The notes: generated by a model not told the origin, from the letters alone. A DNA stretch of 64,000 nucleotides from Kistimonas sp964291505 (GCA_964291505.2 OZ220216.1:868001-932000), one strand, 5' to 3'; shown: positions 42,131 through 51,383, counted from the first letter of the stretch. A program made the numbers and translations.

Positions 42131-42745
42131 ATGATTGGTCGCCTCAGGGGAATTGTTGTTGAAAAGCGTCCACCGCAATTACTGTTGGATGTGAATGGTG
42201 TCGGCTATGAGATTGAGGCGCCCATGACGACTTTCTACCGATTGCCGGAAGAGGGGCAGGAGACAACGCTCTATACGCACTTTGTTGTCCGTGAGGATGC
42301 GCAGTTGCTGTATGGGTTTGGTGATCGTAAGGAGCGTCAGCTGTTTCGTACACTGATTCGTGTCAATGGCGTAGGGCCGAAGTTGGGCTTGGCAATTCTG
42401 TCGGGCATGGAATCCGATATGTTTGTTCGTTGTGTTCATGACGATGACAGTGCCACGTTGACGCGTCTGCCGGGTATCGGCAAGAAAACAGCCGAGCGCC
42501 TGATCGTTGAAATGCGTGACCGGTTGGATGACTGGGCGCCTGAGCTGAGTGGGGCTGATACTGCTTCACCGTCTTTGGTGGTATCAAACACACCGTCCGA
42601 TCGTGTGGCGGTCCAGGATGCCATCAGTGCTCTGGTGTCATTGGGTTATCGCCAGCAGGATGCCAGTAAAGCCATTGGTGCTGTGAAAGAGGATGGTCTG
42701 GCCAGTGAAGAGCTGATTCGCCGTGCTTTAAAGGCTATGGTGTGA
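42131..42745 (+). CDS. ruvA: Holliday-junction branch-migration subunit RuvA
   Basis: 204 residues from the ATG at 42131 (MIGRLRGIVVEKRPPQLLLDVNGVGYE, read in parts). N-terminal OB fold, two helix-hairpin-helix motifs (IRVNGVGPKLGLAIL and LPGIGKKTAERLIVEM) and the C-terminal RuvB-binding domain (DAISALVSLGYRQQDASKAI). The acidic pin lies between. The frame opens at 42119, but the inner start matches the family. Follows ruvC by 41 bases. Confidence 0.97.
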   Translation: MIGRLRGIVVEKRPPQLLLDVNGVGYEIEAPMTTFYRLPEEGQETTLYTHFVVREDAQLLYGFGDRKERQLFRTLIRVNGVGPKLGLAILSGMESDMFVRCVHDDDSATLTRLPGIGKKTAERLIVEMRDRLDDWAPELSGADTASPSLVVSNTPSDRVAVQDAISALVSLGYRQQDASKAIGAVKEDGLASEELIRRALKAMV

Positions 42746-42856
42746 GTGATAACTAACTCTGGGGTAAGCGTTGCGGGCTCTCTGGATTTACAGTCGAAAT
42801 CAGATAACACACAATCAACTGACCTATGTCAGAGCCATTGAATCAGCAGGTGCTGG

Positions 42857-43867
42857 ATGATTGAAAGTGACCGATTGATATCGGGCCATGGAACGCCGCA
42901 GGAAGAGCGTATTGATCGTGCCATACGACCAACTCGGTTGGCCGATTATACCGGGCAGCCGGCAGTGCGTGAGCAGATGGGAATTTTTATCCGTGCTGCG
43001 AGACAGCGGAATGAAGCGCTGGATCACACGCTGATCTTTGGGCCGCCAGGGCTGGGGAAAACGACGCTGGCTAATATTCTGGCCAATGAAATGGGTGTTC
43101 AGCTTCGTACGACATCCGGTCCGGTGCTTGAAAAAGCCGGTGATCTGGCAGCTATGCTGACCAATCTTGAGCCTAACGATATTCTGTTTGTTGATGAAAT
43201 TCATCGCCTGAGTCCGGTGGTGGAAGAGGTGCTTTATCCGGCCATGGAAGATTACCAGCTGGATATTATGATTGGTGAAGGGCCGGCTGCGCGCTCCATT
43301 AAATTGGATCTGCCTCCCTTCACGCTGGTGGGGGCTACGACACGGGCAGGGTTGCTCACTTCACCGTTGCGTGATCGTTTCGGCATTGTTCAGCGTCTTG
43401 AGTTCTATAGTGTTGAAGATCTCACCAAAATTGTGAGTCGCTCTGCTGCCATTCTTGGCATGACTATGGATGAGGGCGGCGCACGTGAAGTGGCGGCGCG
43501 CTCACGTGGCACGCCTCGGATTGCCAACCGTTTATTGCGACGGGTAAGGGATTATGCCGAAGTACGTGGCAGCGGACACGTAGATCAGGCAGTGGCAGAT
43601 GCTGCCCTGGTCATGCTGGATGTGGATGGTGCTGGCTTTGATCATATGGATCGCCGCCTTCTCCAGGCCATGGTTGAAAAGTTTGATGGTGGGCCGGTAG
43701 GTATTGATAGTCTGGCGGCGGCGATCAGTGAAGAGCGGGACACCATTGAAGATGTACTAGAGCCCTACCTGATTCAGCAGGGTTATATCATGCGTACGCC
43801 GCGGGGGCGTGTGCTAACCCGTCGGGCGTATGAACATTTTGGTCTTTCCGTCAATCCGTCGGAATAA
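42857..43867 (+). CDS. ruvB: Holliday-junction branch-migration helicase RuvB
   Basis: 336 residues, AAA+ motor. Walker A GPPGLGKTTLA near residue 62, Walker B LFVDEIHRL near 113, sensor 1 GATTRAGLLTSPLRDRF and the C-terminal winged-helix DNA-binding domain with GYIMRTPRGRVLT. N-terminal linker RPTRLADYTGQPAVREQM is typical. Works with RuvA and RuvC. Confidence 0.98.
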   Translation: MIESDRLISGHGTPQEERIDRAIRPTRLADYTGQPAVREQMGIFIRAARQRNEALDHTLIFGPPGLGKTTLANILANEMGVQLRTTSGPVLEKAGDLAAMLTNLEPNDILFVDEIHRLSPVVEEVLYPAMEDYQLDIMIGEGPAARSIKLDLPPFTLVGATTRAGLLTSPLRDRFGIVQRLEFYSVEDLTKIVSRSAAILGMTMDEGGAREVAARSRGTPRIANRLLRRVRDYAEVRGSGHVDQAVADAALVMLDVDGAGFDHMDRRLLQAMVEKFDGGPVGIDSLAAAISEERDTIEDVLEPYLIQQGYIMRTPRGRVLTRRAYEHFGLSVNPSE

Positions 43868-43955
43868 TAGTGGTTAAGTTCCTGTTCAGGTTTGAGGCGG
43901 CACAATAGCTGATACGTTGAATGTAGGAACCTGGTTAAGGTTACAGGTGGTGCAA

Positions 43956-44435
43956 ATGTGCGACAAAGTTAAGTTGGTTATGGCTGGAATCATGGCGCTG
44001 TTGCTCGTCGGTTGTGCCAGCGACTTGACCTCTACCACGTATTCTCGTGGTGAAGCCCGGCAGATGCAGACGGTTCAGTTTGGTACGATCGTCGGCATTG
44101 AGAATGTGCAGCTCGAAGGGACTGATACGGGGATTGGTGCCATTGCCGGTGGTGCCGTGGGTGGTATTGCTGCGTCGGATATAGGTGGTGGCAAGGGCAG
44201 TGCGATAGCCAGTATCGGCGGTGCTCTGCTTGGTGGTTACCTGGGCGGAAAGGCTGAAGATGAGCTGACCAAAGCAGCGGGTGTGAATCTGACTATCCAG
44301 TTAGCAAATGGCAACTATGTCGCTGTGGTTCAGCAAGTTGATCCCGCCATGGTGTTCCGGGTAGGTGACAAGGTCACCATTTATGGCCAGGGAAGCACCA
44401 CTCGTGTAGTGAAAGATACTAGCCAGTATCAATAA
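43956..44435 (+). CDS. SlyB-like outer-membrane lipoprotein (glycine zipper)
   Basis: 159 residues from the ATG at 43956 (AGGTGG just upstream). The signal peptide ends in a lipobox LLVGC. A glycine-zipper 2TM domain follows (GAIAGGAVGGIAASDIGGGKGSAIASIGGALLGGYLGG, read in parts), then a beta-strand tail (LTIQLANGNYVAVVQQ; FRVGDKVTIYGQGSTTRVV). Similar to SlyB/Pcp-type lipoproteins, which contribute to outer-membrane integrity under PhoP-type control; that regulation is not visible here. Monocistronic with a strong terminator. Confidence 0.87.
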   Translation: MCDKVKLVMAGIMALLLVGCASDLTSTTYSRGEARQMQTVQFGTIVGIENVQLEGTDTGIGAIAGGAVGGIAASDIGGGKGSAIASIGGALLGGYLGGKAEDELTKAAGVNLTIQLANGNYVAVVQQVDPAMVFRVGDKVTIYGQGSTTRVVKDTSQYQ

Positions 44436-44448
44436 CGTGTAACGCTAA

Positions 44449-44487
44449 AAAAGAAAACGACTCCAGTGAGTCGTTTTCTTTTTTTTG
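44449..44487 (+). terminator. Terminator of the SlyB-like gene
   Basis: 12-bp perfect stem AAGAAAACGACT/AGTCGTTTTCTT (44451-44480), 6-nt loop, then a run of T. Confidence 0.92.
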
Positions 44488-44583
44488 TGTTTGATGACCG
44501 TACCGCTTGTCGTAGCGTGATAGCAGGGATCCTGATGTCGTGATATAAACATCGCTTGCAGACAGGTTGTTTGGGTAAGCGCG

Positions 44584-45009
44584 ATGTCCGGTGATGAATC
44601 CGAATTTTCCCTACCTGTTCGTATCTTTTATGAAGATACGGATGCCGGTGGCATTGTTTATTATGTCAATTATCTGAAGTTTATGGAGCGGGCCCGCACA
44701 GAGCGACTTCGTAGCCTGGGTTTTGGGCAGCGGGCGCTCTTGGAGCATGGGTTCATGTTTGTTGTGCGGGATGCCCAGATCAATTACCGGCGCTCCGCAA
44801 GACTGGATGATCTTGTTGAAGTGACGGCTAATGTCATCAAGGCGGGGCGAGCCAGTCTGGTGTTCCAGCAGTCGGTGCGGCTGGAAGGTGTCGAGTTGTG
44901 TTCGGGGCGTTTTACCATCGCCTGTGTTGATTCCGCAAGTATGAAGCCAATGGCACTGCCGGATACCTGCAGGCAGTATCTGGATGGCCGTGTTGTCCCT
45001 GAGGATTGA
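44584..45009 (+). CDS. ybgC: Tol-Pal system acyl-CoA thioesterase YbgC
   Basis: 141 residues, 4HBT hotdog fold. The active-site motif FYEDTDAGGIVYYVNYLKFMERARTE, read in parts, has the catalytic Asp18. The histidine that follows VVY in E. coli is a Tyr here. Hydrolyses short or phospholipid-derived acyl-CoA; first gene of the tol-pal cluster. Its stop overlaps the region of the tolQ ribosome site. Confidence 0.94.
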   Translation: MSGDESEFSLPVRIFYEDTDAGGIVYYVNYLKFMERARTERLRSLGFGQRALLEHGFMFVVRDAQINYRRSARLDDLVEVTANVIKAGRASLVFQQSVRLEGVELCSGRFTIACVDSASMKPMALPDTCRQYLDGRVVPED

Positions 45010-45011
45010 TT

Positions 45012-45704
45012 GTGACAGAAAGTATTTCGATGTGGTCCCTGATATGGAATGCCAGCTGGGTTGTACAGTTGGTGATGGTGATCCTGATTGGGGCTTCTAT
45101 TTTGAGCTGGGTGTTTATTATCCAGCGCGCCATTTTGTTGCGTAATACCCGCCAGGCCGTACGTCAGTTTGAGGATCGTTTCTGGTCCGGTATGGATCTG
45201 AGTCAGCTGTACCGGGAAGTGCATGATAATCCCGACCCTGATAATGGCGCGGAACGCATCTTTCGCAGTGGTTTCCGCGAATTCACCCGCCTCCGTGGGC
45301 AGACCAGTGACCCGGATGCGGTGATGGAAGGTGTGCAGCGCGCCATGCGGGTGGCGTTGTCGAAAGAGCAGGAGCGCCTTGAAACGAATTTGCCGTTTCT
45401 GGCCACAGTGGGTTCAACCGGCCCTTATGTAGGTTTGTTTGGTACGGTTGTCGGTGTAATGAATTCGTTCCGTGGTCTTGCGAATGTGCATCAGACAACG
45501 TTGGCGGCTGTGGCGCCAGGTATTGCGGAAGCATTGGTGACCACAGCGGTTGGCCTGGTGGCGGCCATTCCTGCAGTAGTGGCTTATAACCGTTTCTCGG
45601 CCAAAGTTGATCATCTGTTGGCAGGGTATGAAACCTTTGCTGACGAGTTTTCCAGTATTCTGCACCGTAAAGTGCATGCGCATCATCAGGATGCCGCATC
45701 ATGA
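45012..45704 (+). CDS. tolQ: Tol-Pal system proton channel TolQ
   Basis: 230 residues from GTG 45012 (GAGGA seven bases upstream); a TTG at 45006 is an alternative. Three membrane spans: residues ~15-40 (VVQLVMVILIGASILSWVFII), ~130-160 (LATVGSTGPYVGLFGTVVGVMNSF) and ~170-195 (APGIAEALVTTAVGLVAAIPAVVAYN). MotA/ExbB family; with TolR it forms the pmf-driven stator that energises TolA. The start lies at the ybgC stop and its end overlaps tolR as ATGA. Confidence 0.96.
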   Translation: MTESISMWSLIWNASWVVQLVMVILIGASILSWVFIIQRAILLRNTRQAVRQFEDRFWSGMDLSQLYREVHDNPDPDNGAERIFRSGFREFTRLRGQTSDPDAVMEGVQRAMRVALSKEQERLETNLPFLATVGSTGPYVGLFGTVVGVMNSFRGLANVHQTTLAAVAPGIAEALVTTAVGLVAAIPAVVAYNRFSAKVDHLLAGYETFADEFSSILHRKVHAHHQDAAS

Positions 45705-46129
45705 GGATCCGTGCCCGGCGTAAGCCGATGTCCGAGATCAATATGGTGCCGTTTATCGACATCATGATGGTGATGCTGGTGGCCTTTATGGTGGCTGCGC
45801 CCATGATGTCACAGGGTATCAAGGTGCAATTGCCAAAGACAGACAGTGCGCCAATGGAAGTCCCCAAGGACAAGGAGCCACTGATTGTTTCGGTTAAGGA
45901 GGATGGCAGTTATTACCTGAATCTGGAGTCGACTGGGAAAAAAGCTTTATCGCTTAAGGTGATCAGTGAACGGGTCGCCAAGATCAAGCGGGCTCGCCCT
46001 GATACGCTGGTGCTGATTGAAGGTGATGAGCGGGTAAGTTACGGCAAAGTGGTGGCGGCCATGGCCAGTCTGCAGGATGCCGGTGTCAGTGATGTGGGAT
46101 TGATGACCGATCCCCGGGAGCTGAAGTGA
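45701..46129 (+). CDS. tolR: Tol-Pal system protein TolR
   Basis: 142 residues. Single N-terminal span with the ion-conducting Asp in MVPFIDIMMVMLVAFMVAAPMM (Asp near residue 20), then a periplasmic dimer domain ending SLQDAGVSDVGLMTDP. ExbD/TolR family. ATGA overlap with tolQ ensures coupled translation. Confidence 0.96.
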   Translation: MRIRARRKPMSEINMVPFIDIMMVMLVAFMVAAPMMSQGIKVQLPKTDSAPMEVPKDKEPLIVSVKEDGSYYLNLESTGKKALSLKVISERVAKIKRARPDTLVLIEGDERVSYGKVVAAMASLQDAGVSDVGLMTDPRELK

Positions 46130-46133
46130 CGCC

Positions 46134-46940
46134 GTGAATGTTTTATCAAGACTTCGTAGTTGTGGCGCCAGTGATGGTTATACAATCCCGGTTCTGACAT
46201 CGCTATTGCTTCATGGATTGGCGGTTATAGCTATGGTGATCGTCTGGCCGGGCAAGACGGAGGAGCGGGCAAGGCCAGTACCGGCGCATATCATGGCGAA
46301 GGTATATGTACCAGCGCCCGAGCCAGTCGCCCCGAAGCCTAAACCAGCGAAGAAACCTGCCACAAAGCCTAAGCAAAAGCCCGTTAAAAAGCCGGAAAAG
46401 AAAAAGCCGGTGAAAGTGCCAGAGAAGAAAGTGCCGGTGAAGCCGGTCAAGACCGATGCAGAACGTCAAAAAGCGCTGGCGGAACAGCAGCGGCGTGAGC
46501 GCGAGGCGGAACGGCAACGCAAGGCTGAGGCGGCCCGAAGGGCGGAAGAAGCACAGCGTCTGCAGGAGCAGGAAATGCTGGCGGCACTGGAACGGGATCA
46601 GGCTGAGCAGCAGAGAATTGCCGAACAACTGAAAACCGATGCTAATGTGGTGAATGGTTATGTGGCACTAATTCAGGAGTTGCTGCGCCAGAATTGGAGT
46701 CGTCCACCTAGTGCCCAAAAGGGTATGAGAGTAACGCTGAAAATTAGGCTGACACCGACGGGGGAAGTCGTCAGTATTAAGGTCGATGGTCAAGGCAGTG
46801 GTAACGTCGCCTTTGATGAGTCGGCTATTCGTGCAGTGCAGAAAATATCGCCAATTCGGGAGTTGAGTCAGTTGAATAGCCGGCTGTTTGAACAAAACTT
46901 CCGGGAACTAACGCTCGAATTTAATCCGCAGGATTTATAG
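46134..46940 (+). CDS. tolA: Cell envelope integrity protein TolA
   Basis: 268 residues from a GTG start, four bases after tolR. One membrane span (residues ~18-40, VLTSLLLHGLAVIAMVIVWPG), a Lys/Pro-rich stretch (about 60-105), a long charged coiled coil (AERQKALAEQQRREREAERQRKAEAARRAEE, read in parts) and the C-terminal TolA/TonB-like domain (YVALIQELLRQNWSRPP, ending FRELTLEFNPQDL). Links the TolQR motor to TolB/Pal across the periplasm. Confidence 0.95.
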   Translation: MNVLSRLRSCGASDGYTIPVLTSLLLHGLAVIAMVIVWPGKTEERARPVPAHIMAKVYVPAPEPVAPKPKPAKKPATKPKQKPVKKPEKKKPVKVPEKKVPVKPVKTDAERQKALAEQQRREREAERQRKAEAARRAEEAQRLQEQEMLAALERDQAEQQRIAEQLKTDANVVNGYVALIQELLRQNWSRPPSAQKGMRVTLKIRLTPTGEVVSIKVDGQGSGNVAFDESAIRAVQKISPIRELSQLNSRLFEQNFRELTLEFNPQDL

Positions 46941-46942
46941 GA

Positions 46943-48274
46943 ATGAGAATTTCTCTGGTTGTGATGGATAAGTTGCGTACGGGTGTGATTCAAGTGGTGT
47001 TGTTGCTGGTCTTGTGCCTGCAGCAGGCGCAGGCGGATCTCACCATTGAAATTACCCGAGGGAATGATCAGGCTGTGCCGGTTGCGGTCGTGCCCTTTGC
47101 TTGGAATGGCAAGGGAATATTGCCGGAAGATATTTCCGGCATTATTACCAATGACTTGAAACTCAGCGGCCAGTTCATGCCGGTGGATCGCAATAACTTC
47201 CTGAGCTTTCCCGCCACGGCAGACGAAGTCTATTTCCGTGACTGGAATATGCTCGGGGTGACCTACCTGGTGATCGGGCAGGTGTCGGCGCTGCCGGCTG
47301 ACCGCTACCGGGTGAATTACCAGCTTTTTGATATCGTGCGCCAGATGCCGGTATTGAAGGGTGAAGTGGAAGGCTCGAAAACGCAACTGCGTTCGGTAGC
47401 GCACAATATCAGCGACGCTGTATATGAAAAGATCGCCGGTATTCCTGGGGTGTTCTCTACCAAGATCCTTTATGTGATCGCCAACCGCTATTCAGCGGAG
47501 CGTACTGATTATCAGCTGGTTTATGCCGATATGGATGGTCGTCGTGCGGTGACGGTGTTGCGTTCCGGTGAGCCTATTCTGGCGCCCAGCTGGTCGCCGG
47601 ATGGCAAAAAAATTGCTTATGTTTCCTTTGAAACCGGACGCCCTGCGATTTATATCCAGGAACTTGCTACTGGTGAGCGGAAGAAGATGACCAGCTTCAA
47701 AGGCTTGAACAGTGCGCCGGTCTGGTCGCCGGATGGCACGAAGTTGGCGTTGGTGTTGTCCCGCTCAGGCAATCCGGATATCTACACACTGGATGTGGCA
47801 ACGAAAAAGCTGACCCAGGTAACTCGTCACTTTGCCATAGACAACGAGCCAGCCTGGATGCCGGATGGTAAAAGCCTCGTATTCACCTCGAATCGGGGTG
47901 GTTCCGCCCAGATTTACCAGATCCCTGCAGCTGGTGGTGATGCGCGCAGGCTGACGTTTGAGGGGCGGTTCAATGCCCGGGCCAAGGTGTTCCCGGATGG
48001 TCAGTCCATCGCGATGGTTCATAAAGGCAAAGGGCAGTCGGATTACAATATCGCCGTGCTCGACCTGGAAACCGGCAGAACGCGTACGCTGACCTCCATG
48101 CCGTTTGAGGATTCGCCTGCTGTTGCACCGAATGGCAAGATGCTGATTTATTCTGCACAGGACGGGCAGCAGGGTGTGTTGGGCATTATTTCTGCGGATG
48201 GGCAGGTAAGCTACCGTCTTCCATCCAAAGAAGGGGATGTCAGGGAGCCGGCCTGGTCTCCCTACATGCGCTAG
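46943..48274 (+). CDS. tolB: Tol-Pal system periplasmic protein TolB
   Basis: 443 residues with a signal peptide ending QQAQA near residue 32. N-terminal domain of about 130 residues (LTIEITRGNDQAVPVAVVPFAW) followed by a six-bladed beta-propeller marked by repeats of the W-S-P-D-G type (PSWSPDGKKIAY, PVWSPDGTKLAL, PAWMPDGKSLVF, KVFPDGQSIAM, AVAPNGKMLIY). Binds Pal and TolA. Two bases after tolA. Confidence 0.96.
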   Translation: MRISLVVMDKLRTGVIQVVLLLVLCLQQAQADLTIEITRGNDQAVPVAVVPFAWNGKGILPEDISGIITNDLKLSGQFMPVDRNNFLSFPATADEVYFRDWNMLGVTYLVIGQVSALPADRYRVNYQLFDIVRQMPVLKGEVEGSKTQLRSVAHNISDAVYEKIAGIPGVFSTKILYVIANRYSAERTDYQLVYADMDGRRAVTVLRSGEPILAPSWSPDGKKIAYVSFETGRPAIYIQELATGERKKMTSFKGLNSAPVWSPDGTKLALVLSRSGNPDIYTLDVATKKLTQVTRHFAIDNEPAWMPDGKSLVFTSNRGGSAQIYQIPAAGGDARRLTFEGRFNARAKVFPDGQSIAMVHKGKGQSDYNIAVLDLETGRTRTLTSMPFEDSPAVAPNGKMLIYSAQDGQQGVLGIISADGQVSYRLPSKEGDVREPAWSPYMR

Positions 48275-48467
48275 TGTGATACCCGTTTCGGGCGCTGTGA
48301 GTGAAGTATTCGTCAGTGGTTTGAAAAGGTTTCGTGCTCTGGCCTGAAGTTACGTAGCAATACGTGTTTACGGAATGCTGCGCTGACTGGTCTGTGCAGG
48401 CTAACTCTGTTACCTTAGTTCAACTTTTTTATTCATTGCATATCGAAAATACGATCAGGAGTTCAGG

Positions 48468-49037
48468 ATGGAATTAGCCAAAATCGGCAAAGGGCTTGTT
48501 GCGGCTCTGATGGCAACCTACCTCGTTGGCTGTGCTTCCACAGGTGGCAGTACTTCCGGCCAGGAAATGGCGGGTGAAACCGATCAGTCTGTGACTGAAG
48601 TGGTGACCACGCCTATCGTTGATCCTGCGGTTCAGGCTGTTATCGACAGTGGCAAGGTGCAGGCTACCCCTGAGCAGATCACCGAAATGCTTAGCCGTGA
48701 TGTGTACAACTTCGGTTTTGACAGCGATCGTCTGAGCCCGGAAGACTACCTGGCGCTGGACGTGCAGGCGGCTTACCTGACTTCCGAAGCGGGCAAGAAC
48801 GTTAACCTGATCATCCGCGGCCATACCGATGAGCGTGGCACCCGTACTTACAACCTGGCGCTGGGTGAGCGTCGTGCCAATGCGGTCAAGAACTACCTGA
48901 TGCTCAAGGGGATCACCTCTGACCGTATTGAAGTGATCAGCTACGGTTTCGAAAAGCCGCTGGATCCTGCGCACACTGATACAGCGTGGTCCAAGAACCG
49001 TCGTGCTGAAATCGATTCAGCCAACGGCACACTCTGA
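48468..49037 (+). CDS. pal: Peptidoglycan-associated lipoprotein Pal
   Basis: 189 residues. Signal peptide with lipobox YLVGC, a ~60-residue Ser/Thr-rich linker and the OmpA-like domain (VYNFGFDSDRLSPEDYLALDVQAAYL; RGHTDERGTRTYNLALGERRANAVKNYL, read in parts) with the Asp and Arg that bind diaminopimelate. Outer-membrane anchored; partner of TolB. A separate promoter in the 193-base tolB-pal gap is plausible; codon bias is strong. Confidence 0.96.
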   Translation: MELAKIGKGLVAALMATYLVGCASTGGSTSGQEMAGETDQSVTEVVTTPIVDPAVQAVIDSGKVQATPEQITEMLSRDVYNFGFDSDRLSPEDYLALDVQAAYLTSEAGKNVNLIIRGHTDERGTRTYNLALGERRANAVKNYLMLKGITSDRIEVISYGFEKPLDPAHTDTAWSKNRRAEIDSANGTL

Positions 49038-49045
49038 TAGTTGTC

Positions 49046-49849
49046 ATGTCATTGGTCAAATTGCGTCTTGCAGTGATCATGACCGGTTTGTGCAGCCTGC
49101 CTGTGCTGGCTGCACCCGTGCCGGTTGTTGAATCGAATCCTTCGTCGTTGACGCTGCCTGCGGCGAATGCGCAAAGCGATGTGCTTGGTGCCAGTGCTCC
49201 TGTGGGGCAGGCTGGCGCATTGCTTGAACAGATCAGTTCGCTCCAACAGGAAGTGTTGCAGCTGCGTGGTCTGGTTGAAGAGCAGGCGAATGCGCTTCAG
49301 CGTCTCAGTCAGGAGAATCGGGATCGTTATCTGGATCTGGATCGCCGTATTGGGATGTTGTCGAAATCCGGTTCAGCGCCGGAATCGCCGGTTGCCTCAC
49401 GTCAGACGGATACCGGCAATACCTCCGGTGCTGTCAGTGCGGGTGGTGGTGTGACGGAGTCAGCGTCAGAACAGGCCGTTTACCAGGACGCCTTTCAGCT
49501 GATCCGCACACGCAAATTCGATGAAGCGATCGTTGCATTGAATGATTATATTCGTCGATTCCCTGCGGGCACTTATGCGGATAATGCCCAGTACTGGCTC
49601 GGAGAGGTGTACCTGGCGCAAGGTAAGTTGGAACAGTCCAAAGGTGCGTTTGAAACGGTGCTGAAGGATTATCCAAAAAGCGGTAAGTCTCCGGATGCCA
49701 TGTACAAACTGGGGCGTGTATTTGACCAGTTGGGTGACAAGGCGCAGTCCGAGAAATACCTCAAGTCTGTGATCAGTCAGTATTCACAGAGTTCGGCAGC
49801 CAAGCTGGCAGATGTCTATCTGCGTAGTTTGCAAAGCAAGCCGATGTAA
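49046..49849 (+). CDS. cpoB: Cell division coordinator CpoB (YbgF)
   Basis: 267 residues. Signal peptide ending PVLAAP, an N-terminal trimeric coiled coil (QISSLQQEVLQLRGLVEEQANALQRLSQENRDRYLDLDRRI, read in parts), a Ser/Gly linker, and three TPR units at the C terminus (YQDAFQLIRTRKFDEAIVALNDYIRRFP; NAQYWLGEVYLAQGKLEQSKGAFETVLKDYP; DAMYKLGRVFDQLGDKAQSEKYLKSVI). Coordinates Tol-Pal with PBP1B during septation in E. coli. Eight bases after pal; ends the operon. Confidence 0.95.
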   Translation: MSLVKLRLAVIMTGLCSLPVLAAPVPVVESNPSSLTLPAANAQSDVLGASAPVGQAGALLEQISSLQQEVLQLRGLVEEQANALQRLSQENRDRYLDLDRRIGMLSKSGSAPESPVASRQTDTGNTSGAVSAGGGVTESASEQAVYQDAFQLIRTRKFDEAIVALNDYIRRFPAGTYADNAQYWLGEVYLAQGKLEQSKGAFETVLKDYPKSGKSPDAMYKLGRVFDQLGDKAQSEKYLKSVISQYSQSSAAKLADVYLRSLQSKPM

Positions 49850-49855
49850 GTCAGT

Positions 49856-49890
49856 AAAAACGCATCATGCATCTATGCTGATGCGTTTTT
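49856..49890 (+). terminator. Terminator of the tol-pal-cpoB operon
   Basis: 12-bp stem AAAAACGCATCA/TGATGCGTTTTT with an 11-nt loop, immediately after the cpoB stop. Confidence 0.9.
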
Positions 49891-49965
49891 ATCCAAAAAA
49901 ACGGCATATGGTGGAAATTAACACTTGTAGTCGTCGATGTAATCCGTAAGATTGCGTCCTGTTCC

Positions 49966-50041
49966 GGGTCGTTAGCTCAGTTGGTAGAGCAGTTGGCTTT
50001 TAACCAATTGGTCGTAGGTTCGAATCCTACACGACCCACCA
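49966..50041 (+). tRNA. tRNA-Lys (anticodon TTT), copy 1
   Basis: 76 nt with encoded CCA. Acceptor GGGTCGT pairs with ACGACCC. The D-arm GCTCAGTTGGTAGAGC, anticodon loop CTTTTAA with anticodon TTT, and T-arm GTAGGTTCGAATCCTAC are all complete. Confidence 0.97.
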
Positions 50042-50079
50042 TTTTCTTAAGAGTAATATTTATTACTCACCTCTCTGTT

Positions 50080-50155
50080 GGGTCGTTAGCTCAGTCGGTA
50101 GAGCAGTTGGCTTTTAACCAATTGGTCGTAGGTTCGAATCCTACACGACCCACCA
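50080..50155 (+). tRNA. tRNA-Lys (anticodon TTT), copy 2
   Basis: 76 nt, identical to copy 1 except for C for T in the D-loop (TCAGTCGG). It follows after 38 bases, so the two are probably one transcript and a tandem duplication. Confidence 0.97.
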
Positions 50156-50328
50156 TATCCTTCTCATGACAGTTCTGTCAGCATGAAATTTCCGCTCTCT
50201 CTGTGCTAACATGCGTTCCCCAATGCTGCCTGTTTTTCTGCGTTCGTATCCCTGACAGTATGCAGGAATAGGATCGTTTGTCGGGTCAGCGATGACAGAT
50301 ATGAAAGTGCCACAGGCCATATAAGCGG

Positions 50329-51363
50329 ATGACACAAACAAGAGACAGACTATTTGTCAGCCAGTACCTGTCAGAAGCGCCTGCTTCGGGTCAGAGTGCG
50401 GTTGATGGGGGAGCGTTGAAAGCGCGAATCAAGGCCCTACTGAAACAGAAAGATGCTGTTTTGGTTGCGCACTATTACACCGATGACCTTGTGCAGGAAC
50501 TGGCGGAAGAAACCGGTGGCTGCATTGCGGATTCCCTGGAAATGGCTCGCTTTGGTACACGCCATTCGGCATCGACGCTGGTGGTTGCCGGTGTTCGCTT
50601 TATGGGGGAAACCGCAAAAATTCTGAATCCTGAGAAACGGGTACTGATGCCTACCCTGGAAGCAACCTGCTCACTGGATCTCGGGTGTCCGGCTGATGAG
50701 TTTACCGATTTTTGTGACCAGCATCCTGATCGAAAGGTTGTTGTATACGCAAACACGTCGGCGGCGGTAAAGGCGCGTGCTGACTGGGTGGTCACCTCCA
50801 GTTGTGCCATTGATATTGTTGAACATCTAGCCGGTGAGGGTGAGAAACTGATCTGGGCCCCCGATCGTTACCTTGGTCATTATGTTGAAAAGGCTACCGG
50901 TGCGGACATGTTGCTGTGGGATGGCGCCTGTATTGTGCATGAAGAGTTCAAGGCGAAAGGGATTCTTGATCTCAAGCAGGTCTATCCCGATGCAGCGGTG
51001 CTGGTGCATCCGGAATCACCGGAATCTGTCGTTGAGTTGGCTGATGCAGTGGGCTCAACCACGCAGTTGATCAAGGCGGCACAGGCCATGAATAACCCAG
51101 TTTTCATCGTGGCAACTGACCGCGGTATTTTTTACAAAATGAAGCAGTTGGCGGGTGAAGGGAAAGAATTTATAGAGGCGCCTACTGCAGGTAATGGGGC
51201 TACCTGTCGCAGTTGTGCGCATTGTCCCTGGATGGCGATGAACAGTCTTGAGCTGATTGCTGATGCACTGGAGCATGGCGGCAGTGAGATCCATGTGGAT
51301 CCACTTATCAGGGAAAAAGCGTTACTGCCCCTCGATCGAATGTTAGCCTTTACTGCATCGTGA
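50329..51363 (+). CDS. nadA: Quinolinate synthase NadA
   Basis: 344 residues. [4Fe-4S] enzyme condensing iminoaspartate and dihydroxyacetone phosphate to quinolinate in NAD synthesis. HYYTDDLVQELAEETGG is the first-domain motif. The cluster ligands of the three domains are expected at Cys114 (LEATCSLDLGC), the Cys of VVTSSCAID region or nearby, and the Cys of NGATCRSCAHCPWM. nadB is not in the window. Single gene ended by a bidirectional terminator. Confidence 0.96.
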   Translation: MTQTRDRLFVSQYLSEAPASGQSAVDGGALKARIKALLKQKDAVLVAHYYTDDLVQELAEETGGCIADSLEMARFGTRHSASTLVVAGVRFMGETAKILNPEKRVLMPTLEATCSLDLGCPADEFTDFCDQHPDRKVVVYANTSAAVKARADWVVTSSCAIDIVEHLAGEGEKLIWAPDRYLGHYVEKATGADMLLWDGACIVHEEFKAKGILDLKQVYPDAAVLVHPESPESVVELADAVGSTTQLIKAAQAMNNPVFIVATDRGIFYKMKQLAGEGKEFIEAPTAGNGATCRSCAHCPWMAMNSLELIADALEHGGSEIHVDPLIREKALLPLDRMLAFTAS

Positions 51364-51383
51364 TGGCTTTATCCTATTGAATT

